Source: Nocardia carnea (GTDB lineage: Bacteria > Actinomycetota > Actinomycetes > Mycobacteriales > Mycobacteriaceae). From it: a DNA stretch of 49,495 nt. The position numbers were made by a program, and so were the translations under genes. The stretch covers positions 1 through 49,495 of the forward strand of contig NZ_JARWPM010000109.1 of the NCBI RefSeq assembly GCF_029869215.1, read 5' to 3'. How positions within the stretch are numbered: position 1 is the stretch's first letter; each line of letters opens with the position of its first letter. Shown piece after piece: positions 15,701 to 23,433 of this stretch. The notes below the pieces were generated by a model. The model had not been told where the DNA came from and searched no databases. It was given only the letters and a program-made list of their open reading frames with translations.

Positions 15701-16110
15701 CCGTTGGCGATGACCAGGTGATCGCACGACGTGCGGTGCACGCCGTCGGCGTCGCGGATCTCCAGCAGCCAGCCGCCCTCGACCGGGTCGGCGGCCACCA
15801 CCTCGGTGCGCAGGCGCAGTTTGTCGGTCAAGCCGAAGGCACGCACATAGCTCGACAGGTACTCCTGCATCCGTGCGCCGTCGAGCACCCGCGGGTAGTC
15901 GTTGGGCATCGGATGGTCGGAGAAGTGGTAGGTGTACTTGGTGCTCTGCGCCCGTAAGCCCGGGTAACGGCGGGTCTCGCTCCACACGCCGCCGATATCG
16001 GGGGCACGATCGAACACCTCGACCGCGAACCCATCCTCAGTCAGGACCTTCGCGCAGACCAGACCCGCGATACCCGCACCGACGATTGCGATGCGGTTCC
16101 CGCTCCTCAT
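12766..16110 (-). CDS. Flavin-containing monooxygenase with long Pro/Ala-rich C-terminal tail
   Basis: 1114 residues. Residues 1-488 are an FAD/NADPH class B monooxygenase: FAD loop GAGIAG (11-16), an FMO signature-like stretch FARAGGQLGHSTQF (153-166), NADPH loop GYGAAAG (181-187) and the ATG motif VVCATGF (339-345). It would oxygenate a nucleophilic N, S or carbonyl group; the substrate is unknown. Residues about 489-1114 are low-complexity Pro/Ala/Thr/Glu-rich and presumably disordered, with a TVRI...THPVP motif occurring twice and several RPAS repeats. Family members usually stop near 450-550 residues. TAATCT 7 nt before the ATG at 16110 supports a leaderless start. No frameshift is apparent, and the reading frame is open throughout the tail. 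Confidence 0.82.
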   Translation of the reverse strand: MRSGNRIAIVGAGIAGLVCAKVLTEDGFAVEVFDRAPDIGGVWSETRRYPGLRAQSTKYTYHFSDHPMPNDYPRVLDGARMQEYLSSYVRAFGLTDKLRLRTEVVAADPVEGGWLLEIRDADGVHRTSCDHLVIANGVFSGPEIPDFAGAAEFARAGGQLGHSTQFLDVEAVRDRSVVVIGYGAAAGDIATEISRVAADTTVVARRLLWKMPRRLAPGIDAERVLLTRSGAAHFGRPDPGRIERLLHGPARSFRDSNLDLIEALVAQRSGAAELGLIPPVRFEQAQDGAFGLASEGFAEQVTQGRITVRGQTAVVGLGGGPAGPYAELSDGQRVRADIVVCATGFQQRVPFLTPYVQRQLTDDDGNFRLYRQILPLDVPHLTFAGYHTSLLSAVRAEIGAHWTAALLTGTLVVPPAETMSERIDARLRWLDQHTRGRHVHGTLTPYAIRDIDELLGDLGVRLPLAARAAQWLRPVRPGDYRVVSRRKRGPGGQAATPAATNPATGGPNPATPRGGSTPPPATGGPSPVPAEGGQTPANPPTAPLAVAPGVQGARAPQLHAPVAPADSPTVRIPDAVAASAVRTAALPAVDPAARTHPVPEIRPPAPSPPVPSRPPAAARPPAPGPQEPVAVPRPVPATPPAPPAPVSGASIPPPAAPPHVTRPPAETSGPAAEPPRPAPDNPAPVPPRPAPDNPAPVTPRSAAAQQAAAEAARRAAAEQRAAKIAARSNSATVRIDMRTAQPLMEGLPPANTHPVPGAAASGSPETGQVPPRTADRPAETTAPDPAAAGTPEVPPPTHADGSAAAPDDARAGIEAHGYPEQSAGSRPGYAVPAEDRAPGQPGQAEETLFEAAGSGSASPTAGPPAANPEPADTAVTPRASGSAQVPAEESAASPARSDVVSAESLRPASGTISAEADRPASESTRARPASDAVGGDRPASGTITGTTASGAVGPENRAAEESGPPAAVPAAAGTSSAVSGERMAPAASSAEVPTPADAQSADTDTETASAAAEQRSVREATATPSLDSGVADDARSAGVPAEQRTEPATAMPATVAADRAAEPATDPANAGAGGTATTESSRVSTERDADRPADDTTREAAERPASRSAAVRRT

Positions 16111-16117
16111 GGGCGAG

Positions 16118-16123
16118 AGATTA
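16118..16123 (-). promoter_or_regulatory. Leaderless -10 element of the monooxygenase gene
   Basis: TAATCT on the minus strand, 7 nt before the ATG; there is no Shine-Dalgarno. Confidence 0.5.
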
Positions 16124-16273
16124 CGTCGGATGCGTCCGGCAGCAAAGCCGGCGCCGGTTTTCGGCTCATCGCCGCAGGTCGGGAGAAACGGCCGGCCCCG
16201 GCGGTGCGGCGGCTCCCGGCGAGGGGACCTGCGCACACGCCGGGGAACGCCGGCGCTGTGGTCTCATGGAGCT

Positions 16274-16807
16274 ATGACCACTGTCACCGTCGATCGGGCC
16301 GGGCTGTGGGACGCCGAAGCACTCAGTGATGTCGCCGCCGCGACCTTTCCGCTGGCTTGTCCCCCGGGCACCGAGCCCGACGATATCGACGTGTTCCTCG
16401 CGGAAGTCCTGTCCGGGGAACGGTTCGGCGAATATCTCTCCGACCCGGCCCGCACGGTGCTCAAAGCCGTCGACAACGGCGAGATCGTCGGATACGCGAT
16501 CCTGCACGGCGGTGCGCCGGCCGATCCCGCCGTCGCCGCGGCCGTGGCGCTGGATCCGGTGATCGAGATCAGCAAGATGTACGTGCTGCCGGGCCACCAC
16601 GGCACGGGTGTGTCGAGCGCACTCATGAAGGCGGCGCTGGAACGGGCTCGCGGCGCCGGTTACGCCTGCGTCTGGCTGGGCGTGAACCAGCAGAACCTGC
16701 GCGCGCAGCGTTTCTACGCCAAATTCGGGTTCGAGCGGGTGGGTACCAAAACCTTCACCGTCGGCCGGCAACTGCACCACGATTTCGTGCTGCGACTGGT
16801 GTTCTGA
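16274..16807 (+). CDS. GNAT-family N-acetyltransferase
   Basis: 177 residues with the GNAT fold: an N-terminal strand-helix region (DAEALSDVAAATFPLACPPG), the central strand VGYAILHGG, acetyl-CoA pyrophosphate loop ISKMYVLPGHHGTGVSSALM (Q/R-x-x-G-x-G/A variant HHGTG) and the C-terminal CVWLGVNQQNLRAQRFYAKF, then GFERVGTKTFTVG. It transfers an acetyl group from acetyl-CoA to an amine, substrate unknown. The ATG at 16274 has GGAG close upstream. It is convergent with the phosphatase gene, 6 bp apart. Confidence 0.9.
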   Translation: MTTVTVDRAGLWDAEALSDVAAATFPLACPPGTEPDDIDVFLAEVLSGERFGEYLSDPARTVLKAVDNGEIVGYAILHGGAPADPAVAAAVALDPVIEISKMYVLPGHHGTGVSSALMKAALERARGAGYACVWLGVNQQNLRAQRFYAKFGFERVGTKTFTVGRQLHHDFVLRLVF

Positions 16808-16813
16808 GCCGGC

Positions 16814-17617
16814 TCAGGCCAGCATGCGGGCTTTCAGCGCCTCGACCTCCGCGGCGGTCAAACCCAGGCCTTCGCCGACATACCGGTCGAAACTGCCGTA
16901 GCTCGCCTGAACCTGATCGAAGGCGGCGTCGAGCCATTCCCGTTCGACGCCGGCCAGCCCGTCACCGGGGGCGGCGTGGCGGTAATGGTTGGAGAGCAGG
17001 AAATCCTCGGTGACCGTGCCGCGGTCGACGCCGAGCACGGTGAGCAGCACCGCCGCCACCCAGCCGGTGCGATCCTTACCCGCGGTGCAGTGGAACACCA
17101 CCGCGCCGCCCGCGGGCCCGGTTTCGACGATATCGCGCAGCACCGCGGCCACCGCCTGATTCGCGCCCGGTGCGGTGATGAACGCCCGGTACAGATCGGT
17201 GCCACCGGCCAGCGTCGACATCAGCTCCGGTAGCGGGGCCGCGCCGATCACGTCGTACCAGTTGGACCGGGCGCCGGCGGGCACCCGGTCGGGGGCCAGG
17301 GCCCGCTCGTACACGGTGCGCAGATCGTCGACCTCGCGGACGCCCAGCCGGTTCAGTTCGGCCAGGTCGGCCGGGGTGAGGTTGGTGAGCTGATCGGCGC
17401 GGAAGGCGATTCCGGTGCGGACGGTCCGCCCGTCGGAGGTTCGGTAGCCGCCCACATCGCGGGCGTTCGGGGCGCCGGTCAGATGCAGCGACCGATCGGC
17501 CGGCACCGCCTCCACAGCGGCCGCCGGCTCGGCGAGACCCATCGCTGTCGCCGGGCCGAACGCCACCACCAGACCGGTGAGGACGGCGGCCGGCACCCGC
17601 GCCGGACGATGAACCAT
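16814..17617 (-). CDS. Secreted tyrosine-protein phosphatase (PtpB-like)
   Basis: 267 residues. The N-terminal signal sequence (MVHRPARVPAAVLTGLVVAF, with a likely cleavage near residue 34) indicates export. The catalytic loop H176-C177-TAGKD-R183-TGW is the CX5R phosphatase motif in the HCxAGKDRTG form of PtpB-like phosphatases, with the NARDVGGYRTSDGRTVRTG motif upstream. It may dephosphorylate phosphoproteins or phosphoinositides. GGGAG before ATG 17617 fixes the start. In pathogens such enzymes act on the host, but here that is only analogy. Confidence 0.9.
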   Translation of the reverse strand: MVHRPARVPAAVLTGLVVAFGPATAMGLAEPAAAVEAVPADRSLHLTGAPNARDVGGYRTSDGRTVRTGIAFRADQLTNLTPADLAELNRLGVREVDDLRTVYERALAPDRVPAGARSNWYDVIGAAPLPELMSTLAGGTDLYRAFITAPGANQAVAAVLRDIVETGPAGGAVVFHCTAGKDRTGWVAAVLLTVLGVDRGTVTEDFLLSNHYRHAAPGDGLAGVEREWLDAAFDQVQASYGSFDRYVGEGLGLTAAEVEALKARMLA

Positions 17618-17921
17618 GGCGGACTCCCATCGATATTCGACGGCACCCCCCGCGTGGTGCCCGCCCCAGCAAACCAACCACCGAGCCCCTGGTCAACTCG
17701 GAAACGGCGTGGCGCCCGCGCGTCCCACGGCCCGGCGGGAGGACCGGGCGAGGATCGCGGGCTATCGCCCAGCGGCGCTCGTTCGATGTCGATCGGATAT
17801 GCGGAACCGGACGTCGTAATGCCGCGCTGGTGCCTCCGGACCCGGCTCACTGTCAGGGTGTCGATCGCCACGGGAAGGCTCTGCGTGGTGACCTCCACCG
17901 ACGCCTCCGGGCCTGACTCGC
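17618..17921. other. Intergenic region with no recognised feature
   Basis: 304 bp between the start of the phosphatase gene and the end of zapE, both on the minus strand. An open frame crosses it on the minus strand, but its product has no recognisable domain and no ribosome-binding site. The phosphatase promoter should lie in the left half. Confidence 0.5.
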
Positions 17922-18938
17922 TCAGGCGGCGACCTCGAAGCGGGAGAGGGCGAGCAGGCGGGAAATCGCGCGCAGGTACTTCTTGCGGTACCCGCCGTCG
18001 AGCATTTCCGGGGAGAAGATCTGGTCGAGTTTCGCGCCGGAGACGGTCACCGGGGTGCCGGCGTCGTAGAGCCGGTCGGCCAGCACCACCAGGCGCAGCG
18101 CGACGGCCTGGTCGGTCACCGGATGCACGCCGGAGACGAAGACCGCGGACACCCCGTCGATCAGCGCACCGTACTTCGACGGGTGCAGGGTGCTGAGATG
18201 GTGCAGCAGGGCGTCGAAATCGTCCAGGGTGGCACCGGGGGCGGCGGCGGCCCGTTCGGCCAGCTGTTCGGGGCTGCTCGGTTCGGGGGCGGGTGGCAGG
18301 TCACGGTGCCGATAGTCGGGGCCGTCCACGCGCACGGTGTCGAAGATCGCACCGAGTTTCTTGATCTCGCGCAGGAAGTCCTGGGCGGCGAAGCGGCCCT
18401 CGCCGAGCTGCCCGGGCAGCGTGTTGGAGGTGGCCGCGATAGAGACTCCGCTCGCGGACAGTTCGGTGAGCAGCCGGGAGACGAGCATGGTGTCGCCGGG
18501 ATCGTCGAGTTCGAATTCGTCGATGCACAGAACACTGTTGGCCGAGAGCCGTTCCACGGCATTGCCGAAACCGAGCGCGCCGACCAGATTGGTGAGCTCA
18601 CCGAAGGTACCGAAGGATTTCGGCGCCGGGGCGCTGTGGAAGATCGAGGCCAGCAGATGGGTTTTGCCGACACCGAACCCGCCGTCCAGGTAGAGGCCCG
18701 CGCCCTGGGTCGGCTTCTTCTTGCCGAACAGCGACTTCTTGTGCGTCGCCTTGTGGATCGCGGCGACCTTACCGGCGAATGCGCGCCCCGCCGCGACCGC
18801 GGCGGCCTGACTCGGCTCGTTGGGGTCGGGAATGTAGGTGTCGAAACCGACCTCGTCGAACATGGGCGGGGGCACCATCTGGGCGACCAACTGGTCGGCG
18901 GGGACCTCCGGGCGGCGGTCGACGAGGCGTTCTTGCAT
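17922..18938 (-). CDS. zapE: ZapE/AFG1-family AAA+ ATPase
   Basis: 338 residues, the orthologue in position of M. tuberculosis Rv2670c. Walker A GGFGVGKTH and Walker B LCIDEFELDDP are intact, followed by sensor region IAATSNTLPGQLGEGRF and the family ending DGGYRKKYLRAISRLLALSRF. ZapE modulates the FtsZ ring in proteobacteria, and mitochondrial AFG1 works in protein quality control; the actinobacterial role is less studied. TAGGCT 6 nt before the ATG indicates a leaderless mRNA. It is divergent from the RibD-like gene with a 35-bp gap. Confidence 0.9.
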   Translation of the reverse strand: MQERLVDRRPEVPADQLVAQMVPPPMFDEVGFDTYIPDPNEPSQAAAVAAGRAFAGKVAAIHKATHKKSLFGKKKPTQGAGLYLDGGFGVGKTHLLASIFHSAPAPKSFGTFGELTNLVGALGFGNAVERLSANSVLCIDEFELDDPGDTMLVSRLLTELSASGVSIAATSNTLPGQLGEGRFAAQDFLREIKKLGAIFDTVRVDGPDYRHRDLPPAPEPSSPEQLAERAAAAPGATLDDFDALLHHLSTLHPSKYGALIDGVSAVFVSGVHPVTDQAVALRLVVLADRLYDAGTPVTVSGAKLDQIFSPEMLDGGYRKKYLRAISRLLALSRFEVAA

Positions 18939-18944
18939 GTATGC

Positions 18945-18950
18945 AGCCTA
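18945..18950 (-). promoter_or_regulatory. Leaderless -10 element of zapE
   Basis: TAGGCT on the minus strand, 6 nt before the zapE ATG. Confidence 0.6.
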
Positions 18951-18973
18951 ATGACGTGATATGAGCTGTTGTT

Positions 18974-19738
18974 ATGCAGCGTATCCCCGATGCGATCCAG
19001 CTCACAGACCTCGGCAACGAGAAGCTGGCCGACCTGTACGCCTATCCCCCCGATCCGGAACGGAGTTGGCTGCGGGTCAATTTCGTCTCCAGTATCGACG
19101 GCGCTGTCACCGGAACCGGCGGCGTCTCCGAAGTACTCGGCACGCCGGCGGACAAGCGGGTGTTCCATCTGCTGCGCGAACTCGCCGAAGTGGTGCTGGT
19201 CGGTGCGGGTACCGTCCGCGCCGAGAACTACGGCGGCGCGCAGACCGACCCGAAATTCCGCAGCGCCCTGTATGCCCGCGGTATCGGCGGCCACCCCGCG
19301 GGCGATCCGCCGCCGATCGCGATCGTGACCGCGTCCGCCGATCTCGCCCCGGACCACCGGGTGATCACCACCGCCCGGACGCCGACCCTCGTACTGACCA
19401 CCGCCGCCGCTCCCGCGGCGCGCAAACGCGCGCTGGCCGATGCGGGCGCGGAGGTGATCGAGGTGGGTGATCGCCTCATCGCACCGCAGGCGGTGCCGGC
19501 GGCGCTCATCGCCCGCGGGCTGCGGCGGGTGCTGTGCGAGGGCGGGCCGCAACTGTTCGGGTCGCTGGCGGGCGCCGGTGTGGTCGACGAGGTCTGCCTG
19601 ACCACCGCGCCGTTGCTGACCGGCGGATCGGCACGGCGGATCTCGGTATCGCACGAGGACTTCGCCCGGCAGATGATGCCGGCCCACGTGCTGTTCGATA
19701 CCGACGGAACGGTGCTCACCCGCTGGGTACGGACGTGA
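18974..19738 (+). CDS. Pyrimidine reductase family protein (RibD C-terminal domain)
   Basis: 254 residues, matching M. tuberculosis Rv2671 in position and pattern. The dihydrofolate-reductase-like fold shows RVNFVSSIDGAVTG near the N-terminus, LRELAEVVLVGAGTVRAENY, and GLRRVLCEGGPQLFGSLAG near the C-terminus for NADPH binding. The deaminase half of RibD is absent, so it is a stand-alone reductase. The Mycobacterium relative was reported able to take over dihydrofolate reductase function when overexpressed; its normal substrate is uncertain. It is followed by a hydrolase lipoprotein gene and aftC. Confidence 0.88.
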   Translation: MQRIPDAIQLTDLGNEKLADLYAYPPDPERSWLRVNFVSSIDGAVTGTGGVSEVLGTPADKRVFHLLRELAEVVLVGAGTVRAENYGGAQTDPKFRSALYARGIGGHPAGDPPPIAIVTASADLAPDHRVITTARTPTLVLTTAAAPAARKRALADAGAEVIEVGDRLIAPQAVPAALIARGLRRVLCEGGPQLFGSLAGAGVVDEVCLTTAPLLTGGSARRISVSHEDFARQMMPAHVLFDTDGTVLTRWVRT

Positions 19739-19845
19739 CGGTCGCGGGGCGGACACCGCCGCCCGGTCAGGCCGGGTGGTATCCGGCCGGGGGCGGGCGC
19801 GTCCCGCGCAGGCACGCCCGGACCGGACCTGGCAGGCTGTAACGC

Positions 19846-21396
19846 ATGCGCTGGACTCGGGCACTGGTGCCGGCCTCGGCACTGCTGATCATGATCGCCG
19901 GATGCGGTGCCGGCCCTTCGGACCGTCCGCATGTCGCCGTCGAACATCCGCCTGCACCAGGCGATCCCGCCACCTCCGCCGAGGTCCCGCCGCCGCCCGC
20001 GGCCGAAGTACCGGAGAACGACCTCGCCTGGCGCGACTGCACCCGCGAGACCTTCGACCAGCTCGGTATGGGTCCGGGAGTGCCCGGCGTGGTCCTGGAA
20101 TGCGCGGACTTCTCGACCCCGATCGACAGCGCGGGCACCGTACTCGGCAATTTCCGGGCCGGTGCGGTGCGGGCCCGGCTCCCGCAGACCCCGGCCGACG
20201 TCCCGCCGCTGGTGCTGACCTCCGGCGTGGACCGCTCCTCCACCGCGACCCTCGCCGGTATGGTCACCGGCCCGGCGAGCGCGCTGCTGGCCGCCTACCC
20301 CGTCGTGGCGGTGGATCGCCGCGGGATCGGCAGCTCTCAGGCGATCGACTGCCTGCCCGCCGATATCCGCGCCGGTCTGCACGACAACGCGCAGTTCGCG
20401 CCCGGCGGCGATCCGGTGGCCGCGATGACCGAACTGGCCCGCAACGGGACCATCGCCTGCCGGGATTTCCTGCAGCCCTACGACGGCACGTTCGACGCCG
20501 CGCACGCCGCGGACGATATCGAGCAACTGCGCCGGGAATGGGGGGTCGAGCGGATCGCCTTGCTCGGCACCGGTACCGGCGCCACGGTGGGGCTGGAGTA
20601 CGGCCGCAAATACGGTGACCGGCTGGCCCGGCTCGTCCTCGACGCACCGGCGCCCGTCGGCGTGGACGCGATCACCCGCACCGAAACCGCCGTGCAGGGC
20701 GCGGAGGCGGCGCTGACCGCGTTCGCGCAGCAGTGTGCGGGAATCGCGTGCTCGCTCGGCCCCGATCCCCGCGCGAAGGTGACCGAATTGGTCGGGAAGG
20801 CCGCCGCCGGGCAACTCGGCGACATTTCGGCAAACGCGGTCCGCACCGCGGTCACCGGATTCCTCGGCAGCCCGCGCGCCGACCAGGCGGGCCGGATCAC
20901 CGAGCTCGCCGACGCGCTGTCGGCGGCCGACCGGGGCGACCGCGGCCCCCTGCAGGCGATCATCGACCGCCAGGAGAACGAGACCGCGGGCGACGGCCAG
21001 TTCGTCAACAGCTGCACCGATATACCGCAGCCCCCGCCCGCGCCGCAGGTTACCGACCTTTCGGTGATCTGGGCACAGAAGTATCCGGCGTTCGGCCGGC
21101 CGGCCGCGCTGTCCATGCTGGTCTGCTCGGCGTGGCCCACCACGGAGGCCCCACCGGCCCTGAAGGACCTGGAGCTGCCGGTGCTGGTACTCACCGGCGC
21201 GGGCGACCCGGTGACCGGTGCCGCACAGGCCTCGGTGACGGGCGCGCTCGGCGCCGCGGGCGCCCGGCACGCGACCATGACCTGGCAGGGCTGGGGGCAT
21301 CCGGTCAGCGCGCATTCCGGATGCGCACAGACCGCCCTGGTCGAGTATCTGAAGGACGGCCGGCTGCCGGGCGACGGCGCCGCCTGCCCGGCCTGA
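19846..21396 (+). CDS. Alpha/beta-hydrolase lipoprotein (TAP-like) with altered nucleophile
   Basis: 516 residues, positional counterpart of Rv2672. A signal peptide ends in lipobox IAG-C20, so the protein should be a lipoprotein on the outer face of the membrane. The fold is that of S33/TAP-like peptidases: VVAVDRRGIGSSQAIDC, VERIALLGTGTGATVGLEYG, VLVLTGAGDPVTG for the acid and WQGWGHPVSAHSGCAQ, then YLKDGRLPGDGAAC, for the His and the conserved Cys pattern. The nucleophile elbow G-x-S-x-G reads G241-T-G-T-G, so the expected serine at 243 is glycine. It may be catalytically inactive or use another residue. It is in line with aftC downstream. Confidence 0.85.
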   Translation: MRWTRALVPASALLIMIAGCGAGPSDRPHVAVEHPPAPGDPATSAEVPPPPAAEVPENDLAWRDCTRETFDQLGMGPGVPGVVLECADFSTPIDSAGTVLGNFRAGAVRARLPQTPADVPPLVLTSGVDRSSTATLAGMVTGPASALLAAYPVVAVDRRGIGSSQAIDCLPADIRAGLHDNAQFAPGGDPVAAMTELARNGTIACRDFLQPYDGTFDAAHAADDIEQLRREWGVERIALLGTGTGATVGLEYGRKYGDRLARLVLDAPAPVGVDAITRTETAVQGAEAALTAFAQQCAGIACSLGPDPRAKVTELVGKAAAGQLGDISANAVRTAVTGFLGSPRADQAGRITELADALSAADRGDRGPLQAIIDRQENETAGDGQFVNSCTDIPQPPPAPQVTDLSVIWAQKYPAFGRPAALSMLVCSAWPTTEAPPALKDLELPVLVLTGAGDPVTGAAQASVTGALGAAGARHATMTWQGWGHPVSAHSGCAQTALVEYLKDGRLPGDGAACPA

Positions 21397-21468
21397 CCGC
21401 GGCCGCCGACCGGCCCGCGACCGGGGGCTGCGCCGCGGCGAACCCGCGCGGCGAGGGTGGGTCCCGGC

Positions 21469-21507
21469 AACACCACGGCACCATCCGGTGTACCGTGCCG
21501 TGGTGTT
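21469..21507 (+). repeat. 13-bp perfect inverted repeat across the aftC start
   Basis: AACACCACGGCAC (21469-21481) and GTGCCGTGGTGTT (21495-21507) are perfect complements around a 13-nt centre. The GTG start at 21488 is in the centre, so in RNA it would sit in the loop; as DNA it could be an operator. No T-run follows, which argues against a plain terminator. Confidence 0.75.
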
Positions 21508-22849
21508 CCTTCGACAGCTCGAGCCCCGCACTGCTCGAACCACCGCCGACGTGATCCGGTTCGCGCTCTGGCCGCTGGCGGTCATGACCGTGCTGAACCG
21601 GGTGTTCATCAAGGCTGTCAACGGTTTCGTCACCGACGACTACAAGCCCGTGTACCAGGCCTCGCTGGATTTCCTCAACGGGCGCGCGGTGTACACGGCG
21701 AATTTCGAATCGGTGGACCCGCACTACCTGTATCCGCCCAGTGGCACCCTGCTGATCGCACCGATCGCGGTGATCGACTACGAGAAGTCGCGCTGGTTGT
21801 TCATCCTGCTCAACGCGGTGGCGATCCTGATCGCCTGGTACCTGCTGCTGCGGTTGTTCAACTACACGCTGCGCTCGATCGCCGCCCCGGTGCTGCTGCT
21901 GGCGATGTTCCTGTCGGAGACGGTGATCAACACGCTGGTGTTCACCAACGTCAACGGCTGCCTGCTGCTGGCCGAGATGCTGTTCCTGATCTTGTTGTTG
22001 CGCAGACGCGATCTGTGGGCCGGGGTGGTGCTCGGGCTCAGTATCGCGGTCAAACCCACGCTGGCGCCGCTGCTGCTGATCGCCTTGGCGCGCAAACAGT
22101 GGAATGTGTTCACCACTGCCCTAGGCGTCCCGCTCCTGCTGACGGCGATCGCCTGGCCGCTGTCCCAGGACCCGGAGAAGTTCTTCAGCCGGACGGCCCC
22201 TTACCTGTTCGAGACCCGCGACTACTTCAACAGCGCCATTCCGGGCAATGCCGAGTATTACGGCCTGCCGCCCTGGCTCACCTGGAGTATCCGCCTGTCC
22301 ATGGCGGTACTGGTGCTGATCTCGCTGTGGATCCTGTACCAGTATTACCGCGAGGACGAGCTGTTCTTCGTCACCACTGCCTCGGGTGTGCTGCTCACCG
22401 CCTCCTGGCTGCTGGCCTCGCTCGGCCAGATGTACTACTCGATGATGCTGTTCCCGTTCCTGATGTCGGTGGTGTTGCGCAATTCGGTCCTGCGCAACTG
22501 GCCGGCCTGGCTGGCGATATTCGGGTTCATGTCCTACGACAAATGGCTGTCGGACCGCTGGCCCGATATCGGCCGCAATCTCGAATACCTGCGGATCACC
22601 TTCGGCTGGGGTCTGCTGCTGATCGTGGTGTTCTGTGTGCTCGGCGACCGCTACCTGGCCGCGCGCCGGGCCGGCCGGTTGCCGCGGCTGGACCCCGAGT
22701 GGATGGCGACCGCCCCCGATTCCCGGCATACCGCCGGCGCGGTCGCGATGCCCGGTATCGAACCGGACCCGGCACAGGCGTCCCGCGCACCCGCCGACCC
22801 CGAGCCCGTCACCGCCCGGGTCGCCGAGACGCAGGCCGTACGCAGCTGA
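21488..22849 (+). CDS. aftC: Alpha-(1->3)-arabinofuranosyltransferase AftC
   Basis: 453 residues, counterpart of Rv2673. AftC is a GT-C membrane enzyme that adds the alpha-1,3 branches of arabinan in arabinogalactan and lipoarabinomannan, using decaprenyl-phospho-arabinose outside the membrane. The DD motif FVTDDYKPVYQASLDFLNG and DPHYLYPPSGTLLIAP near the N-terminus are typical, followed by about ten hydrophobic helices and conserved YFNSAIPGNAEYYGLP and GQMYYSMMLFPFLM. The Arg-, Pro- and Glu-rich tail is cytoplasmic. The GTG at 21488 aligns with the mycobacterial N-terminus but has no clear Shine-Dalgarno and lies within an inverted repeat; GTG at 21500 or 21503 is possible. Confidence 0.9.
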   Translation: MYRAVVFLRQLEPRTARTTADVIRFALWPLAVMTVLNRVFIKAVNGFVTDDYKPVYQASLDFLNGRAVYTANFESVDPHYLYPPSGTLLIAPIAVIDYEKSRWLFILLNAVAILIAWYLLLRLFNYTLRSIAAPVLLLAMFLSETVINTLVFTNVNGCLLLAEMLFLILLLRRRDLWAGVVLGLSIAVKPTLAPLLLIALARKQWNVFTTALGVPLLLTAIAWPLSQDPEKFFSRTAPYLFETRDYFNSAIPGNAEYYGLPPWLTWSIRLSMAVLVLISLWILYQYYREDELFFVTTASGVLLTASWLLASLGQMYYSMMLFPFLMSVVLRNSVLRNWPAWLAIFGFMSYDKWLSDRWPDIGRNLEYLRITFGWGLLLIVVFCVLGDRYLAARRAGRLPRLDPEWMATAPDSRHTAGAVAMPGIEPDPAQASRAPADPEPVTARVAETQAVRS

Positions 22850-22895
22850 GCAGCGGAGACGAGACTCCGCGGGGAGATCGTATTAGCGTGGAGGC

Positions 22896-23330
22896 ATGAG
22901 TTCCGAAGCGGATACTTCCTTGCCCGCCCCGAAAATCCAGCTCACGCCGCAGCAGTGGCGCGCCAAACTGGATCCGATGGAGTACGCCGTACTCCGGGAA
23001 GCCGGTACGGAGCGGCCGTTCACCGGCGAGTACACGGATACGAAAACCGAGGGTGTGTACAGCTGCCGGGCCTGCGGGGCCGAGCTGTTCCGTAGCACCG
23101 AGAAGTTCGAATCGCACTGTGGATGGCCGTCGTTCTTCGATCCGGCGTCCTCGGACGCCGTGATTCTGCGCGCCGACGATTCGCTGGGGATGCGCCGTGT
23201 CGAAGTGCTGTGCGCGAACTGCCACAGCCACCTCGGACACGTCTTCGAGGGTGAGGGTTACCCGACACCCACCGACAAGCGGTACTGCATCAACTCTATT
23301 TCGCTGCGGCTGCACCCCTCGACCAGCTGA
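22896..23330 (+). CDS. msrB: Peptide-methionine (R)-S-oxide reductase MsrB
   Basis: 144 residues, counterpart of Rv2674. It reduces methionine-R-sulfoxide in proteins with thioredoxin as donor. Zinc-site cysteines C57-x2-C60 and C106-x2-C109, the GWPSFF motif (76-81), the HLGHVF loop (112-117) and catalytic C131 (RYCINS) are all present, so the enzyme should be active. GGAGG precedes the ATG. It is convergent with hemQ across a strong two-tier hairpin. Confidence 0.95.
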   Translation: MSSEADTSLPAPKIQLTPQQWRAKLDPMEYAVLREAGTERPFTGEYTDTKTEGVYSCRACGAELFRSTEKFESHCGWPSFFDPASSDAVILRADDSLGMRRVEVLCANCHSHLGHVFEGEGYPTPTDKRYCINSISLRLHPSTS

Positions 23331-23369
23331 GCGGAGTGAGCTCTCCGTTTGCCCAGCGGTACGTTACGT

Positions 23370-23424
23370 ACCGACCGCCCGGCGCACATGCCCCTATTTC
23401 CAGGGGCGCGCCCGGGCGGTCGGT
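23370..23424. terminator. Bidirectional terminator between msrB and hemQ
   Basis: Arms ACCGACCGCCCGG (23370-23382) and CCGGGCGGTCGGT (23412-23424) pair perfectly over 13 bp, with an inner CCCCT...AGGGG hairpin. A T-pair follows on the plus strand only. It is placed between two convergent genes. Confidence 0.7.
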
Positions 23425-23433
23425 TCTCGGTGC

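Noticed and set aside
17479..17898. Open frame on the minus strand covering the 304-bp gap before the phosphatase gene (139 residues)
   Set aside because: Its product has no recognisable domain, no ribosome-binding site, and it overlaps the start of the well-supported phosphatase in another frame.
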